Shown here one piece after another: positions 1 to 12,604 of a stretch of DNA of 64,000 nt. A model generated the notes under the pieces. It saw only the letters and a program-made list of their open reading frames with translations, was not told the DNA's origin and did no database searches. The stretch covers positions 201,744,939-201,808,938 of the forward strand of contig JAIOJX010000032.1 of the NCBI GenBank assembly GCA_022376925.1. Direction: 5' to 3'. The stretch's first letter is position 1; each line of letters opens with the position of its first letter. A program made the translations under genes and the position numbers. Origin of the DNA: Tragulus kanchil (lineage: Eukaryota > Chordata > Mammalia > Artiodactyla > Tragulidae).

Positions 1-172
1 TTGTTGTCTTTTTAAGACTATCTTTAAGACCTATTATGAAGTTTAGATTTTTCTAAACAAAAAGAAAAGATTTTTCTTTTTGTTTTAAAATAGTTTTCCC
101 TTCTGGCTATAGAAATAATACATATGTACTGTAAGACCCTAAAGGATTGGGATAACCCCTGTATTGCTCATT

Positions 173-2296
173 TTTTAAATGTGATCTGTTATAAATCAGT
201 CTGCTGCATTCTGGTATCTCTAAGTCAAGTGTAATATGAAGATATACTAAAACTATGAGTGTGGTCCAGCCTTACTCCAGATGGTACATGTTGAGGTTGT
301 GGAAAATATTCAACAATTTTTATGATTTGGAAAGCTTTGGAAACTACTCTACAGTAAAGTACTGACCTGTCCAGTATGGTGGTTTGAATTATTCTAAATA
401 GAGCTCTTGTTGCTTAGTAAGTAAGCCCCTTCAGCAAACGTCTGATGTTTTACTGTTTGAATTGTGCCTGGTTTGTGGTAGGAACTCAGGAGATCTTAGT
501 TGAAGGAATGAAGGAGTGGTAGTTGAAGCCATGAAAGTTGGGAAAGTAGATAGAAGAGGTCATTAAGTAAGAAGAGGAGGCGCCAAGAATAGATATAATA
601 TTGGGGAATCTTAGTGTTCTGGGAGAAGACATGCACAAACACATCACTGCTGAAAAAAGTTGATTGGGAAAGAAGAGAAGTGTTGGGAAATGGTGTGGGA
701 GAGTCCAAGGAAATGAAAGGTGTTTCAGGAAGGAGGGTTCAGCAGCGTCTTGGTGGTGAAAATCTAAGGGCAATAGCCACAGGGGCTTTCCTGATAACTT
801 GGTGGTGAAGGGTCCCCCTGCCAATACAGGAGATATGGATTTGATCCCTGGTCAGGAATATCCCACGTGCTGAGGAGCAACTAAGCCCATGCACCACATT
901 ACTAATGAGCCTGTACTCTAGAGCCCAGGAGCTGGAACTACTGAGCCCACATTACTGCAGCTACTGAAGCCTGCAGGCCCTAAAGCCTGTGCTCTGCAGC
1001 AAGAGAAGCGCCTCCACAGTAGGTCTGCACTTAGTGAAGAGTAGCCCCTGCTCGCTCACCACAGCTAGAGAAGAACCTGTGCAGTCGCCAAAACCCAGCT
1101 CAGCCAAAAACAAATAAATAAACACATTTAAAAAGGGATAGTAATAGGTACCCTTTACTGTGGCCAGGGCCTCTCCGAGCTTTTTTTTAAGCTTATCTTC
1201 ACAATCACCTGGGTAGGTGAGGATTATCTCCATTTTTAAATGTGATCTGTTATAAATCAGTCTGCTGCATTCTGGTATCTCTAAGTCAAGTGTAATATGA
1301 AGATATACTAAAACTATGAGTGTGGTCCAGCCTTACTCCAGATGGTACATGTTGAGGTTGTGGAAAATATTCAACAATTTTTATGATTTGGAAAGCTTTG
1401 GAAACTACTCTACAGTAAAGTACTGACCTGTCCAGTATGGTGGTTTGAATTATTCTAAATAGAGCTCTTGTTGCTTAGTAAGTAAGCCCCTTCAGCAAAC
1501 GTCTGATGTTTTACTGTTTGAATTGTGCCTGGTTTGTGGTAGGAACTCAGGAGATCTTAGTTGAAGGAATGAAGGAGTGGTAGTTGAAGCCATGAAAGTT
1601 GGGAAAGTAGATAGAAGAGGTCATTAAGTAAGAAGAGGAGGCGCCAAGAATAGATATAATATTGGGGAATCTTAGTGTTCTGGGAGAAGACATGCACAAA
1701 CACATCACTGCTGAAAAAAGTTGATTGGGAAAGAAGAGAAGTGTTGGGAAATGGTGTGGGAGAGTCCAAGGAAATGAAAGGTGTTTCAGGAAGGAGGGTT
1801 CAGCAGCGTCTTGGTGGTGAAAATCTAAGGGCAATAGCCACAGGGGCTTTCCTGATAACTTGGTGGTGAAGGGTCCCCCTGCCAATACAGGAGATATGGA
1901 TTTGATCCCTGGTCAGGGAATATCCCACGTGCTGAGGAGCAACTAAGCCCATGCACCACATTACTAATGAGCCTGTACTCTAGAGCCCAGGAGCTGGAAC
2001 TACTGAGCCCACATTACTGCAGCTACTGAAGCCTGCAGGCCCTAAAGCCTGTGCTCTGCAGCAAGAGAAGCGCCTCCACAGTAGGTCTGCACTTAGTGAA
2101 GAGTAGCCCCTGCTCGCTCACCACAGCTAGAGAAGAACCTGTGCAGTCGCCAAAACCCAGCTCAGCCAAAAACAAATAAATAAACACATTTAAAAAGGGA
2201 TAGTAATAGGTACCCTTTACTGTGGCCAGGGCCTCTCCGAGCTTTTTTTTAATCTGATCTTCACAAGCACCTGGGTAGGTGAGTATTATCTCCATT
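173..2296 (+). repeat. Direct duplication 1: 173-1233 and 1234-2296
   Basis: Unit about 1061 bp, abutting. The last 40 bases of the left copy contain several mismatches (TTAAGCTTATC versus TTAATCTGATC, GGATT versus GTATT) that the right copy does not share with its neighbours. Confidence 0.93.
780..1135 (+). mobile_element. CHR-type cetartiodactyl SINE (long form)
   Basis: Contains the ACTGAGCCCACATTACTGCA and GCAGCAAGAGAAGC blocks and an AAATAAATAAAC tail typical of CHR SINEs. Repeated at 1841-2196. Confidence 0.8.
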
Positions 2297-2395
2297 TTAC
2301 AAATAAGACTGAACTCCAGACCATTTAAATAACGGGCCCAGTTCGTAAGTTAGTAGAACCTGGGTTGCATTCAGGTTTGTTTTACTCTCTCATGT
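2215..2395 (-). mobile_element. MIR remnant
   Basis: The reading ATTATCTCCATTTTACAAAT followed by AGTTAGTAGAACCTGGGTT is the MIR core in reverse orientation. Strongly decayed. Its first part is duplicated before 1235. Confidence 0.6.
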
Positions 2396-2439
2396 CATTG
2401 GATCAGACAATTCGGAACCTCCTGGTAATTTTTGAGGAC

Positions 2440-3110
2440 TTTTGGGAATTAACAGTGACAATAGATTTCATCTCTTGAGAGTTGGTTATAGAGGCTGGTC
2501 TTCTCTTGCATGTTTCCTGAAGTGTGCTCGCCTCTTGTCACTGCCAACCACATGTTCTAGAGAACTTCATGTGAGCCTTCCACTCATCACACCAGCGATG
2601 CCACGCTCTAAATGTATATTCCCAGAAGTGTCCTCTTCTGGTAGGCACACTTTGAAAAGTGTGGATTTGTTAAGTGCCTCATGTGGAATGGGCTAAGAAG
2701 GGCTTCCAAAGCCAGCTGTAAAACAGATCAACATTTTGACATTACCATACTCCTATTGATGATTTGAAAAATGCAGACTTCCAAGAATGTGGGCTGTGCA
2801 GGGTTTCCATCAGCAGAGTCCTGTGCCCTCTGGGCAGTGACACTCTGCACAAGGGTTGCTGTTACCAGTCAACACCCACATCTCTGGAGCACTTCCCTGT
2901 CTCTAGATAAGCACCAGGGTAGGACAGACTGGATGTTGCAGATCTGCATGCCAGCACATCTGCCGCAAATTCCGCATCTTCTGAGCTCTCTTCCCCTCTC
3001 TGACATGTTCTGGGCCTCTCTCTAACACTGTGCCCTCCGATGTGGCTTTATAGTGCTCACAAACTAGAAAGGCAGCCAGGTTCGCACGTCTCCCTAAAGC
3101 CATTAAAGCA
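2440..3110 (-). repeat. Diverged interspersed repeat, inverted partner of 17300-17955
   Basis: The reverse complement matches 17300-17955 along nearly its whole length with scattered differences and small gaps. Shared blocks include GTGCTTATCTAGAGACAGGG, AACAGCAACCCTTGTGCAGA and ACTGGCTTTGGAAGC-like. A CACTATAAAGCC motif near the start looks TATA-like, so a solitary LTR is possible, but the family is not recognised. Confidence 0.6.
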
Positions 3111-3139
3111 CAGCTTTTGCACACACAGCTTCAAAAAGA

Positions 3140-3450
3140 ATTAAATGTTTAGGAAAAAGTGCATCAGAGGAACTGCAGAACCTGTATACTGAAAACTACA
3201 AAACATTTAAAAAGAAATCGAAGATCTGAATAAACACAAAGACATCCAGTGTTCAAGGATTGAAAGACTTAAGATTGGTCTACAAATTCAGTGCAACTCC
3301 TATCAGAGAATCGTTTGGCTTTTTTGGTGATAATTACAAGCTGATCCTGAAATTCTCTTGAAAACAAGGATGCAGGATAGACAAAAGTCTTGAAAAAGAA
3401 GAACAGAGTTGGAGAATTCACCTTTACAATTTCAAAACTTACTATAGGGA
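3140..3450 (+). mobile_element. L1 ORF2 remnant (first part)
   Basis: TACTGAAAACTACAAAACAT, AAAGACATCCAGTGTTCAAG and CAAATTCAGTGCAACTCCTA correspond to the late ORF2 segment of mammalian L1. It carries many stops. Repeated at about 4280-4590. Confidence 0.75.
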
Positions 3451-3451
3451 C

Positions 3452-3515
3452 TTGCCTATGTTTCAGTGGTTAAGACTGCACTCCCAATGCAGGGGTTCCA
3501 GGTTCAGGTAGAAGT
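3452..3515 (+). mobile_element. Short CHR-type SINE head inside the L1 remnant
   Basis: GGGACTTGCCTATGTTTCAG and CAATGCAGGGGTTCCAGG are a decayed tRNA-like head with no body. Repeated at about 4593-4656. Confidence 0.55.
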
Positions 3516-3950
3516 AAACCCTTACATTTGTGGTCAACTGATTTTTCTACACGAATAGATAATTTAAGGGGAGAGAGAATGAAAAAAAGAGTGATGTGGG
3601 GACAATTGAATATCCACATGCAAAAGAACTAACTTGTACCATGTACAAAAAATGCATCAAAGACCTAAATGTAAGAGTTCACAACTGCAAAGTTCTTAGG
3701 AAAAAAACATTGGCATAAACCTTTGTAGGCCATGTCTGTTTTTGGCCACAACTCCAGAAGTATCAACAACCAAATTAAAAATAGATAAATTGTACTGGAT
3801 CAGATGTAAGACCTTGTGTTTCAGAGTGCACCATGAAGAAAGTGAAATGGACAATCCGTAGGATGGGAGAAAAATTTTTGAAATCATATGGCACGTAAGA
3901 GACCTGTTATCTAGAATGTATAAAGCACTCTTCTAATCAACAATAGAAAG
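3516..3950 (+). mobile_element. L1 ORF2/3' remnant (second part)
   Basis: Contains the L1 late-ORF2-like segments GGACAATTGAATATCCACAT and TTGTACTGGATCAGATGTAA, continuing the remnant that precedes the SINE head. Repeated at about 4657-5095. Confidence 0.65.
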
Positions 3951-5521
3951 ACAGCCCAAGGAAGTGGTCCAGTGGTTAGAACTTGGCACGTTCACCATCA
4001 TGGCCTGGGTTCAGTCCCACCACGCAGTGTGGCCAGGAAAAAAAGAAAAGACACCCAATTAAAATGGACAAAAGACTGTGATAGAAGTTCCCGTTGGAGA
4101 CCTGTACTGTACATTTCTGCGCCCCCTTTGAGCTCTCTTCCCTCTCTGACATGTTCTGGGCCTCTCTCTAACACTGTGCCCTCCGATGTGGCTTTATAGT
4201 GCTCACAAACTAGAAAGGCAGCCAGGTTCGCACGTCTCCCTAAAGCCATTAAAGCACAGCTTTTGCACACACAGCTTCAAAAAGAATTAAATGTTTAGGA
4301 AAAAGTGCATCAGAGGAACTGCAGAACCTGTATACTGAAAACTACAAAACATTTAAAAAGAAATCGAAGATCTGAATAAACACAAAGACATCCAGTGTTC
4401 AAGGATTGAAAGACTTAAGATTGGTCTACAAATTCAGTGCAACTCCTATCAGAGAATCGTTTGGCTTTTTTGGTGATAATTACAAGCTGATCCTGAAATT
4501 CTCTTGAAAACAAGGATGCAGGATAGACAAAAGTCTTGAAAAAGAAGAACAGAGTTGGAGAATTCACCTTTACAATTTCAAAACTTACTATAGGGACTTG
4601 CCTATGTTTCAGTGGTTAAGACTGCACTCCCAATGCAGGGGTTCCAGGTTCAGGTAGAAGTAAACCCTTACATTTGTGGTCAACTGATTTTTCTACACGA
4701 ATAGATAATTTAAGGGGAGAGAGAATGAAAAAAAGAGTGATGTGGGGACAATTGAATATCCACATGCAAAAGAACTAACTTGTACCATGTAAAAAAAATG
4801 CATCAAAGACCTAAATGTAAGAGTTCACAACTGCAAAGTTCTTAGGAAAAAAACATTGGCATAAACCTTTGTAGGCCATGTCTGTTTTTGGCCACAACTC
4901 CAGAAGTATCAACAACCAAATTAAAAATAGATAAATTGTACTGGATCAGATGTAAGACCTTGTGTTTCAGAGTGCACCATGAAGAAAGTGAAATGGACAA
5001 TCCGTAGGATGGGAGAAAAATTTTTGAAATCATATGGCACGTAAGAGACCTGTTATCTAGAATGTATAAAGCACTCTTCTAATCAACAATAGAAAGACAG
5101 CCCAAGGAAGTGGTCCAGTGGTTAGAACTTGGCACGTTCACCATCATGGCCTGGGTTCAGTCCCACCACGCAGTGTGGCCAGGAAAAAAAGAAAAGACAC
5201 CCAATTAAAATGGACAAAAGACTGTGATAGAAGTTCCCGTTGGAGACCTGTACTGTACATGCTAACGGGTGATATCTTTATCATAGCGTCCTGTACAGGC
5301 GGGGCTTGTATGTAGGCAAAGGAAGCCGGTTGTTTTCAGGACAGCTAAACTAATTAGTGTTAGTTCTGGTTTCCTAGAAACAGACATTTTCTTAGTTGGG
5401 GAAATGAAACTCAGATTACCACTGTCTCAATTCATATATAGCTGTTAATATGAATAGCAAAAATAGCCAATTATATGAATAAGAAAAATGAGCACAAAGG
5501 TTGAGTTTAAAGTGGAATTCT

Positions 5522-5867
5522 GGGCTTCCCTGGTGGTCCAGTGGGTAAGGACACAGCCTTGCAGTGCAAGGGGCGCCAGTTTGATCCCTGGCCTGGGAAG
5601 ATCCCACGTGCCACAGAGCGGCTGGACTGATATGTCCAATCACCGAGCCGGAACTCTGGAGCGCATGCGCCCAGAGCTGGAGCTCTGCGACAACAGAGGC
5701 CACTGCGGTGGGAGGCCCACAGGGGCCAAAGAACAAAGATGGATGAAAATAGATAAATGAAAGACCAATAGAAGTGGCCCGCCCACCCCTCCCTCCCCAG
5801 CCCACCCCGCTAAAAATAAATAAATAAATAAAGCTCATTGCCAATTATAAAAATTAAAAAAAATAAT
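5522..5867 (+). mobile_element. SINE of the abundant tRNA-derived family (call it family A), full length
   Basis: The head starts GGGCTTCCCTGGTGGTCCAG with a pol III B-box-like GTTTGATCCC. The body includes a GCATGCGCCCAGAG motif, AGACCAATAGAAGTGGCC and a C-rich/AATAAA tail. It is flanked by target-site duplications of AAAGTGGAATTCT type at 5509-5521 and 5868-5880. Confidence 0.9.
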
Positions 5868-5989
5868 AAAGTGAAATTCTGATTTTAAGCCACTAATAAT
5901 TTTTAAACAATCAGATTAAGTTATACTGTTTCTGAAATAATTAAAAGAAACTTTGATTCATTAGAAACTCTCAAGAATATGATTGAAAG

Positions 5990-6199
5990 TGAAAATGTTA
6001 GTCGCTTAGTCGTGTCCAGCTCTTTTTGATCCCATGAACTGTAGCCCACCAGGCTCCCCTGTCCATGGGATTCTCCGGGCAAGAACACTGGAGTGGGCTG
6101 CCATGCTCTCTTCCAGGGGATTGTCCCAACCCAGGGATTGAACCTGGGTCTCCTGCATTGCAGGCAGGCAGATTCTTTACCATCTGAGCCACCAGGGAA
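5990..6199 (-). mobile_element. Bov-tA SINE
   Basis: Reverse complement of the typical Bov-tA: GTCGCTTAGTCGTGTCCAGC at left, GGGATTGAACCTGGGTCTCC in the middle, and ATCTGAGCCACCAGGG at right. Confidence 0.92.
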
Positions 6200-6649
6200 T
6201 ATGACTAAGAAATTATAATAAATGGAAAATATAGAGACTTTCATTCTCATCCTAACGTTGAATCTGACTTTCTTGTGACTGGACAGATTGCTTAAATTTT
6301 CCTTAATTTTGTCATTAGTCATGTGAAGAGGAGAAGTGAGACAACCTGAAATGCTCTCACTCTGTGTGCATTTTTCATCCTGCTTAATGTAAGTCGCTTT
6401 AGACAGTTGCCTTTAAAATAATTTCCCTATTCACTTTTATCTCAAAAATTATGATGATCTTTGCCTTCTCTGAAAAAATTTGCAGAATTCTTTGGTACTT
6501 GAAACAGCACTGTCTTATTTGTGTCATCAAATGCATATAGATCTTTACATATAGATAGAAATGAAATATTTACTGAATGAGTGAAAAGAATGGAATGGTT
6601 ATGGTGCTTTTGAACTCATTTGTAGAAAAGAGGCTCTGGGCTCCTAGGA

Positions 6650-6976
6650 TTGGTTTGTTTTTGTTTTTGTTTTTTAAATTTTGGGGGGAAGGGTGTTGGG
6701 GAGGGAGGAGGGTGGGCGGGCCACTTCTCTTGGTCTTTCATTTATCTGTTTTCATCCATCTTTGTTCTTTGGCCTGTGTGGGCCTCCCATCGCAGTGGCC
6801 TCTGTTGTCGCAGAGCACCGGCTCTGGGCACACGTGCTCCAGAGCTCCATTTCGGTAATTGGACACATCGGTCCAACCAGTCCGCGGCACGTGGGATCGT
6901 CCCAGGCCAGGGATCGAACCGGCGCCCCTTGCACTGCAAGGCTGTGTCCTTACCCAGTGGACCACCAGGGAAGCCC
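6650..6976 (-). mobile_element. Family A SINE
   Basis: Reverse-complement copy with the G-rich stretch at the left (complement of the C-rich tail) and ACCACCAGGGAAGCCC at the right. CTCCTAGGA/CCCTAGGA flanks are a probable target duplication. Confidence 0.88.
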
Positions 6977-7090
6977 CCTAGGAGAGTTTTTAATGTCTGA
7001 AAAATGTTTGCAATTTTAGAAATGTTAGAAAAATTAAAGAGGAGGAACGAAATTAAAGGGAGGGTCAGGTTGTGAGAGCTATCCCAAGAC

Positions 7091-7265
7091 ATTGTTGTTG
7101 TGTTGTTTAGTCGCTCAGTCGTGTCTGACTCTTATGACCCTACGGACTGTAGCCCTCCAGGCTCCTCTGTCCATGGGATTCTCCAGGCAAGAATACTGGA
7201 GTGGGCTGCCATGCTCTCCTCTAGGGGATCTTCCTAACCCAGGAACTGAACCCAGGTCCCCTGCT
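7091..7265 (-). mobile_element. Bov-tA SINE, head truncated
   Basis: Starts TAGTCGCTCAGTCGTGTCTG and stops at CAGGTCCCCTGC without the tRNA head. A 15-bp TTTCATTGCTATAAA direct repeat follows. Confidence 0.88.
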
Positions 7266-7556
7266 ATTTCATTGCTATAAATTTCATTGCTATAAATGTG
7301 ACAGTTAAATAAATAAGATAGAATGATTTCTCCAAAGTCTGGAGATAGACAAGTAACCCTGGGTAGGTAAGTTGGGAGATATCTTCTTTGTTTTGTAGTC
7401 TTTGAGGATGCTGTCTTCAGTTAACGTCTTCAACCACATCCACGTTTTGGGCCACAGGCAGTGGGAAGGAAAAGGGGATGGAAAGCACTTGCTGCTTTAA
7501 AGAATGTAATCCAGCCCTGGTACCTGTCATTTCTGTTCACTTCCTATTGGCCCGAA

Positions 7557-9855
7557 TTCCTCACATGGCTACCTTTTGCTGCAAGAGAGATTGCGGAATG
7601 TGGCCCTTAGCTGGGTAGCCTTGTACCCAGTTGAAACTGAAGAGAGTCTGTCACTAAAGGGAACTTATGGAGAATGTACAGTAAGCCGTTTTTTCCACAG
7701 TATGGTAGGAGGAAAAGCCCTAACTGGAGTGTTTGTTTTTTCCCTCTCTAAACAGTCAGTTTGCTTAAAATGTTAGTTTTTTTACATCTTTTTACATTTT
7801 TAATTTTATTTTATTTTTCTGTAGCTTCGAGCTTCCAGACCACCAGGGAATTCCCTATATCTTAATTTTATTTCTTTAAAAATTCAAGATGCATTGATAA
7901 ATAAGCTAATGAAGAGAAATGAGAGGTCCAGAGCAGGAGTGTCCCAGGCTGGGAGCAGGCAGACCTGGCCACTGTCAAGTCTAGCCTTTGTCTTGCCCTG
8001 CCAGGCCACGCTGGAAGGTAACAGTCAGGCACCTTCTCAGTACCAAAGCCTGAGGAGAGACTGTGTCCTGGCCGAAGAGATTGGCCACCACTGCCCCCTC
8101 CCCATCAGCCTCCAGCTTGGAGAGGGTGTTTCCAGTGGGAGCTCCGAGTAGGATGGGGCTGGCTCTGAGGGATTGCAAGTTGACGGCCAGGCTTCCTCCA
8201 GAACCATCCAGTGTTGGGGCCTCTGCAGCTGGAAAGGAGGTTGATCCCTCTCCCAGGTCTGTTTTTTAAAATTTTGGCCTCTTTTATTGGTTTTCCATTC
8301 GTTTATCTTTATTCTTTGGCCTTTGTGGACCTCTCATTGCAGTGGCCTCACTTGCCATAAAGCCCTGGCTCCAATCAGACACACTGGTGCAGCAGCTCCG
8401 CAACATGTGGGATCCTCCCGGGCCAGGGATCGGACCAGCACCCCGTGCACTGCACGGCAGACCCTTCACCCACTGGACCACCAGGGAAGCCCCTCTCCTA
8501 GGTCTTAATACACTTTGCAGCTCTGTTCCCAGGCTCATTCATCTCTGATAATGTGCCTCTGTCCACCAAGGGATCACCGATCACAGCAGGAGAGAGAACG
8601 AGTAGTGGAAGCAGATGGAGAAAGCTAATCAACCCTCCTTAGTGACTGAGTTGGCTGTTGACTTCCAGGCCCCAGAAGACTGACCCGAAGTTGTGGCCCT
8701 TAAGCTGGTAAGCCTTGTACCCAGGTTCCTCACATGGCTACCTTTTGCTGCAAGAGAGATTGCGGAATGTGGCCCTTAGCTGGGTAGCCTTGTACCCAGT
8801 TGAAACTGAAGAGAGTCTGTCACTAAAGGGAACTTATGGAGAATGTACAGTAAGCCGTTTTTTCCACAGTATGGTAGGAGGAAAAGCCCTAACTGGAGTG
8901 TTTGTTTTTTCCCTCTCTAAACAGTCAGTTTGCTTAAAATGTTAGTTTTTTTACATCTTTTTACATTTTTAATTTTATTTTATTTTTCTGTAGCTTCGCA
9001 GCTTCCAGACCACCAGGGAATTCCCTATATCTTAATTTTATTTCTTTAAAAATTCAAGATGCATTGATAAATAAGCTAATGAAGAGAAATGAGAGGTCCA
9101 GAGCAGGAGTGTCCCAGGCTGGGAGCAGGCAGACCTGGCCACTGTCAAGTCTAGCCTTTGTCTTGCCCTGCCAGGCCACGCTGGAAGGTAACAGTCAGGC
9201 ACCTTCTCAGTACCAAAGCCTGAGGAGAGACTGTGTCCTGGCCGAAGAGATTGGCCACCACTGCCCCCTCCCCATCAGCCTCCAGCTTGGAGAGGGTGTT
9301 TCCAGTGGGAGCTCCGAGTAGGATGGGGCTGGCTCTGAGGGATTGCAAGTTGACGGCCAGGCTTCCTCCAGAACCATCCAGTGTTGGGGCCTCTGCAGCT
9401 GGAAAGGAGGTTGATCCCTCTCCCAGGTCTGTTTTTTAAAATTTTGGCCTCTTTTATTGGTTTTCCATTCGTTTATCTTTATTCTTTGGCCTTTGTGGAC
9501 CTCTCATTGCAGTGGCCTCACTTGCCATAAAGCCCTGGCTCCAATCAGACACACTGGTGCAGCAGCTCCGCAACATGTGGGATCCTCCCGGGCCAGGGAT
9601 CGGACCAGCACCCCGTGCACTGCACGGCAGACCCTTCACCCACTGGACCACCAGGGAAGCCCCTCTCCTAGGTCTTAATACACTTTGCAGCTCTGTTCCC
9701 AGGCTCATTCATCTCTGATAATGTGCCTCTGTCCACCAAGGGATCACCGATCACAGCAGGAGAGAGAACGAGTAGTGGAAGCAGATGGAGAAAGCTAATC
9801 AACCCTCCTTAGTGACTGAGTTGGCTGTTGACTTCCAGGCCCCAGAAGACTGACC
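7557..9855 (+). repeat. Direct duplication 3: 7557-8685 and 8726-9855
   Basis: Unit about 1129 bp. The 40-base linker is a noisy version of a segment found near 7590-7632, as if a poor-quality contig end had been left in. Confidence 0.93.
8261..8492 (-). mobile_element. Family A SINE, short-tail form
   Basis: Lacks the C-rich tail and ends in a GGCCAAAA-type tail (read on the - strand). Flanks CTCTCCCAGGTCT and CTCTCCTAGGTCT form the target duplication. Repeated at 9431-9662 in the direct duplication. Confidence 0.88.
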
Positions 9856-10434
9856 GCTTTTCTCTTTACTGTCTGTGGTTTATACCCTACTCTTGTGCAC
9901 CTGTATGTGTATTTATCCCGAACATAGCAAATTGTTGATGAAACACTGAGCTGGGTTGGAACCCACCCTCCTGTTATCCCTACTCCTCCTTGCCTGTCCT
10001 TCTCCTCTTGGAGGCTGGTCCACAGGGACATGTAATATTGCAAGGGTCTGGGCGGTGCCAAATCCCTCAACGCCAAATCATGACAGTGAACTGAGAAACT
10101 GCATTCATTATAACAGGATTAGCAGGAAAGGAGGGTAATTCCAACAGCAGGAAGTGACAGAGTGATAGGGTACATGAGCCCAGAACGAAAGTGTCCCTTG
10201 GGTCTCATGTAAGGTCAGCTTCATGACTTCCACGATATGGAACTATCCCAGTTTCTCTGCTGTCCTGGGCTACTTTCTGGAAGCTGGCCTGGATGCTAGG
10301 CTGTTTACCCGCGTGCTCTAGCTCAGTTGCTGTCCAGGTCTCCTCGTGCATGTGACAGAGAAGGTCCACATGGGATGCTCCCCCACTCAGGCTCTTGTCT
10401 TTCACCAGGAAGCTTACCTGGTAGCTCCATAAAC

Positions 10435-12604
10435 TGTCATGTGTGTACCTTTGTACCATCACTGAGGCCTCACACCTTCTTGGACAGCAGAACATCCCAA
10501 ACTGGCAGGACCTTGCCCACTGGTGATCTGAGTGAAGGTGGTGATGCTGAAGAGGCTCTGGACAGCACCCTGCTGGACAGTCACCCCCACCCAGGGAGGA
10601 GTTGAGCTCATTCTCCAGCACACACACAGCCCTGTTGCTTAGGCACTCTTCAGAGGCTCGAACTGCTGGTGGCTCAGTGGTATTCTCAGTGGGAGGCTTG
10701 GTCAGCAGTGGGAGCTGAGGATAGAAGAAGGCATTGGGGGCTTCCCCTGGTGGTCCAGTGGGTAAGGACACCGCCTTGCAGTGCAAGGGGCGCCAGTTCG
10801 AGCCCTGGCCTGGGAAGATCCCACGTGCCGAGGAGCGGCTGGACTGATGTGTCCAATTACCGAGCCGGAGCTCTGGAGCGCATGCGCCCAGAGCCGGCGC
10901 TCTGCAACGACAGACGCCACTGCGATGGGAGGCCCACAGGAGCCAAAGAACAAAGACGGTATACATAGAGAAACGAAAGACCAATAGAAGTGACCCGCCT
11001 GCTCCCCTCCCTCCCCAACCCGACCCCCGCCCAAAATAAATAAATAAATAAATCTTTAAAAAAAAAAAAGAAGAAGGCACTGGTCTCAGCCACGTCCCTG
11101 GAGGTAACCAGCTGTCAGACTTCGGTGTGCTCATGAGTAGTGACCTCAGCTCCAGGCTGCAGGACATCACTCTTCCACTCAGAGTTCAGCTAAACTGGGG
11201 GTAGCTTTATGCACTCAGGAAGGGTCAGCTCCTACAGAGGAGGACAGCCTTTCTGTAACAGGACAGCCTTAGAGTGTCACGATTAACTTCATAGGGCTGT
11301 TCAGGGGCCCCCAGTAGGCAAACTTCGCCATGTAGCTGAGGAACGCCTCAGTCCCACAGTTTTGTTACAGATCACCCAGCTGGGGGTACCAGCTCAGGGC
11401 CAGGCTGTGGATGCGGAGCCGGCACCGCCCTGCAAGACTGGGCGATAGTCGGCCGCAATACAGGAGGGCTCCGCTCTTCGTGGAGCTGCTCGGCATTCTT
11501 GAACTCCCTGATCAGGTACTCGTGGAGCCCGTCACCGCTCCCTGTCATGTGTGTACCTTTGTACCATCACTGAGGCCTCACACCTTCTTGGACAGCAGAA
11601 CATCCCAAACTGGCAGGACCTTGCCCACTGGTGATCTGAGTGAAGGTGGTGATGCTGAAGAGGCTCTGGACAGCACCCTGCTGGACAGTCACCCCCACCC
11701 AGGGAGGAGTTGAGCTCATTCTCCAGCACACACACAGCCCTGTTGCTTAGGCACTCTTCAGAGGCTCGAACTGCTGGTGGCTCAGTGGTATTCTCAGTGG
11801 GAGGCTTGGTCAGCAGTGGGAGCTGAGGATAGAAGAAGGCATTGGGGGCTTCCCCTGGTGGTCCAGTGGGTAAGGACACCGCCTTGCAGTGCAAGGGGCG
11901 CCAGTTCGAGCCCTGGCCTGGGAAGATCCCACGTGCCGAGGAGCGGCTGGACCGATGTGTCCAATTACCGAACCGGAACTCTGGAGCGCATGCGCCCAGA
12001 GCCGGCGCTCTGCAACGACAGATGCCACTGCGATGGGAGGCCCACAGGAGCCAAAGAACAAAGACGGTATACATAGAGAAACGAAAGACCAATAGAAGTG
12101 TCCCGCCTGCTCCCCTCCCTCCCCAACCCGACCCCCGCCCAAAAAATAAATAAATAAATAAATCTTTAAAAAAAAAAAAAAGAAGAAGGCACTGGTCTCA
12201 GCCACGTCCCTGGAGGTAACCAGCTGTCAGACTTCGGTGTGCTCATGAGTAGTGACCTCAGCTCCAGGCTGCAGGACATCACTCTTCCACTCAGAGTTCA
12301 GCTAAACTGGGGGTAGCTTTATGCACTCAGGAAGGGTCAGCTCCTACAGAGGAGGACAGCCTTTCTGTAACAGGACAGCCTTAGAGTGTCACGATTAACT
12401 TCATAGGGCTGTTCAGGGGCCCCCAGTAGGCAAACTTCGCCATGTAGCTGAGGAACGCCTCAGTCCCACAGTTTTGTTACAGATCACCCAGCTGGGGGTA
12501 CCAGCTCAGGGCCAGGCTGTGGATGCGGAGCCGGCACCGCCCTGCAAGACTGGGCGATAGTCGGCCGCAATACAGGAGGGCTCCGCTCTTCGTGGAGCTG
12601 CTCG
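10435..12604 (+). repeat. Direct duplication 4: 10435-11494 and 11543-12604
   Basis: Offset 1108-1112 bp (the difference is an oligo-A length change). Lies in the SEC24C retrocopy and includes its SINE. The linker resembles a damaged version of the sequence after 12604. Confidence 0.93.
10737..11068 (+). mobile_element. Family A SINE inserted in the SEC24C retrocopy
   Basis: Flanked by AGAAGAAGGCATTGG and AGAAGAAGGCACTGG target duplications. It splits the C-terminal part of the SEC24C pseudogene, so it is younger than that retrocopy. Repeated at 11846-12179 in the direct duplication. Confidence 0.9.

Larger units (their letters stand above)
2982..5261 (+). repeat. Direct duplication 2: 2982-4116 and 4129-5261
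   Basis: Offset about 1146 bp, nearly identical. A 12-base odd linker sits at the join. Contains the L1 remnant. Confidence 0.93.

Noticed and set aside
5535..5600. tRNA gene, because of GTTTGATCCC and similar B boxes in many places
   Set aside because: These are the tRNA-like heads of SINEs. They do not close into a tRNA cloverleaf with an intact anticodon arm and are followed by SINE bodies.
10205..11170. 321-codon ORF on the - strand as a possible gene
   Set aside because: Its ends are SEC24C pseudogene and its middle is a family A SINE read through in reverse. The protein is a chance fusion.
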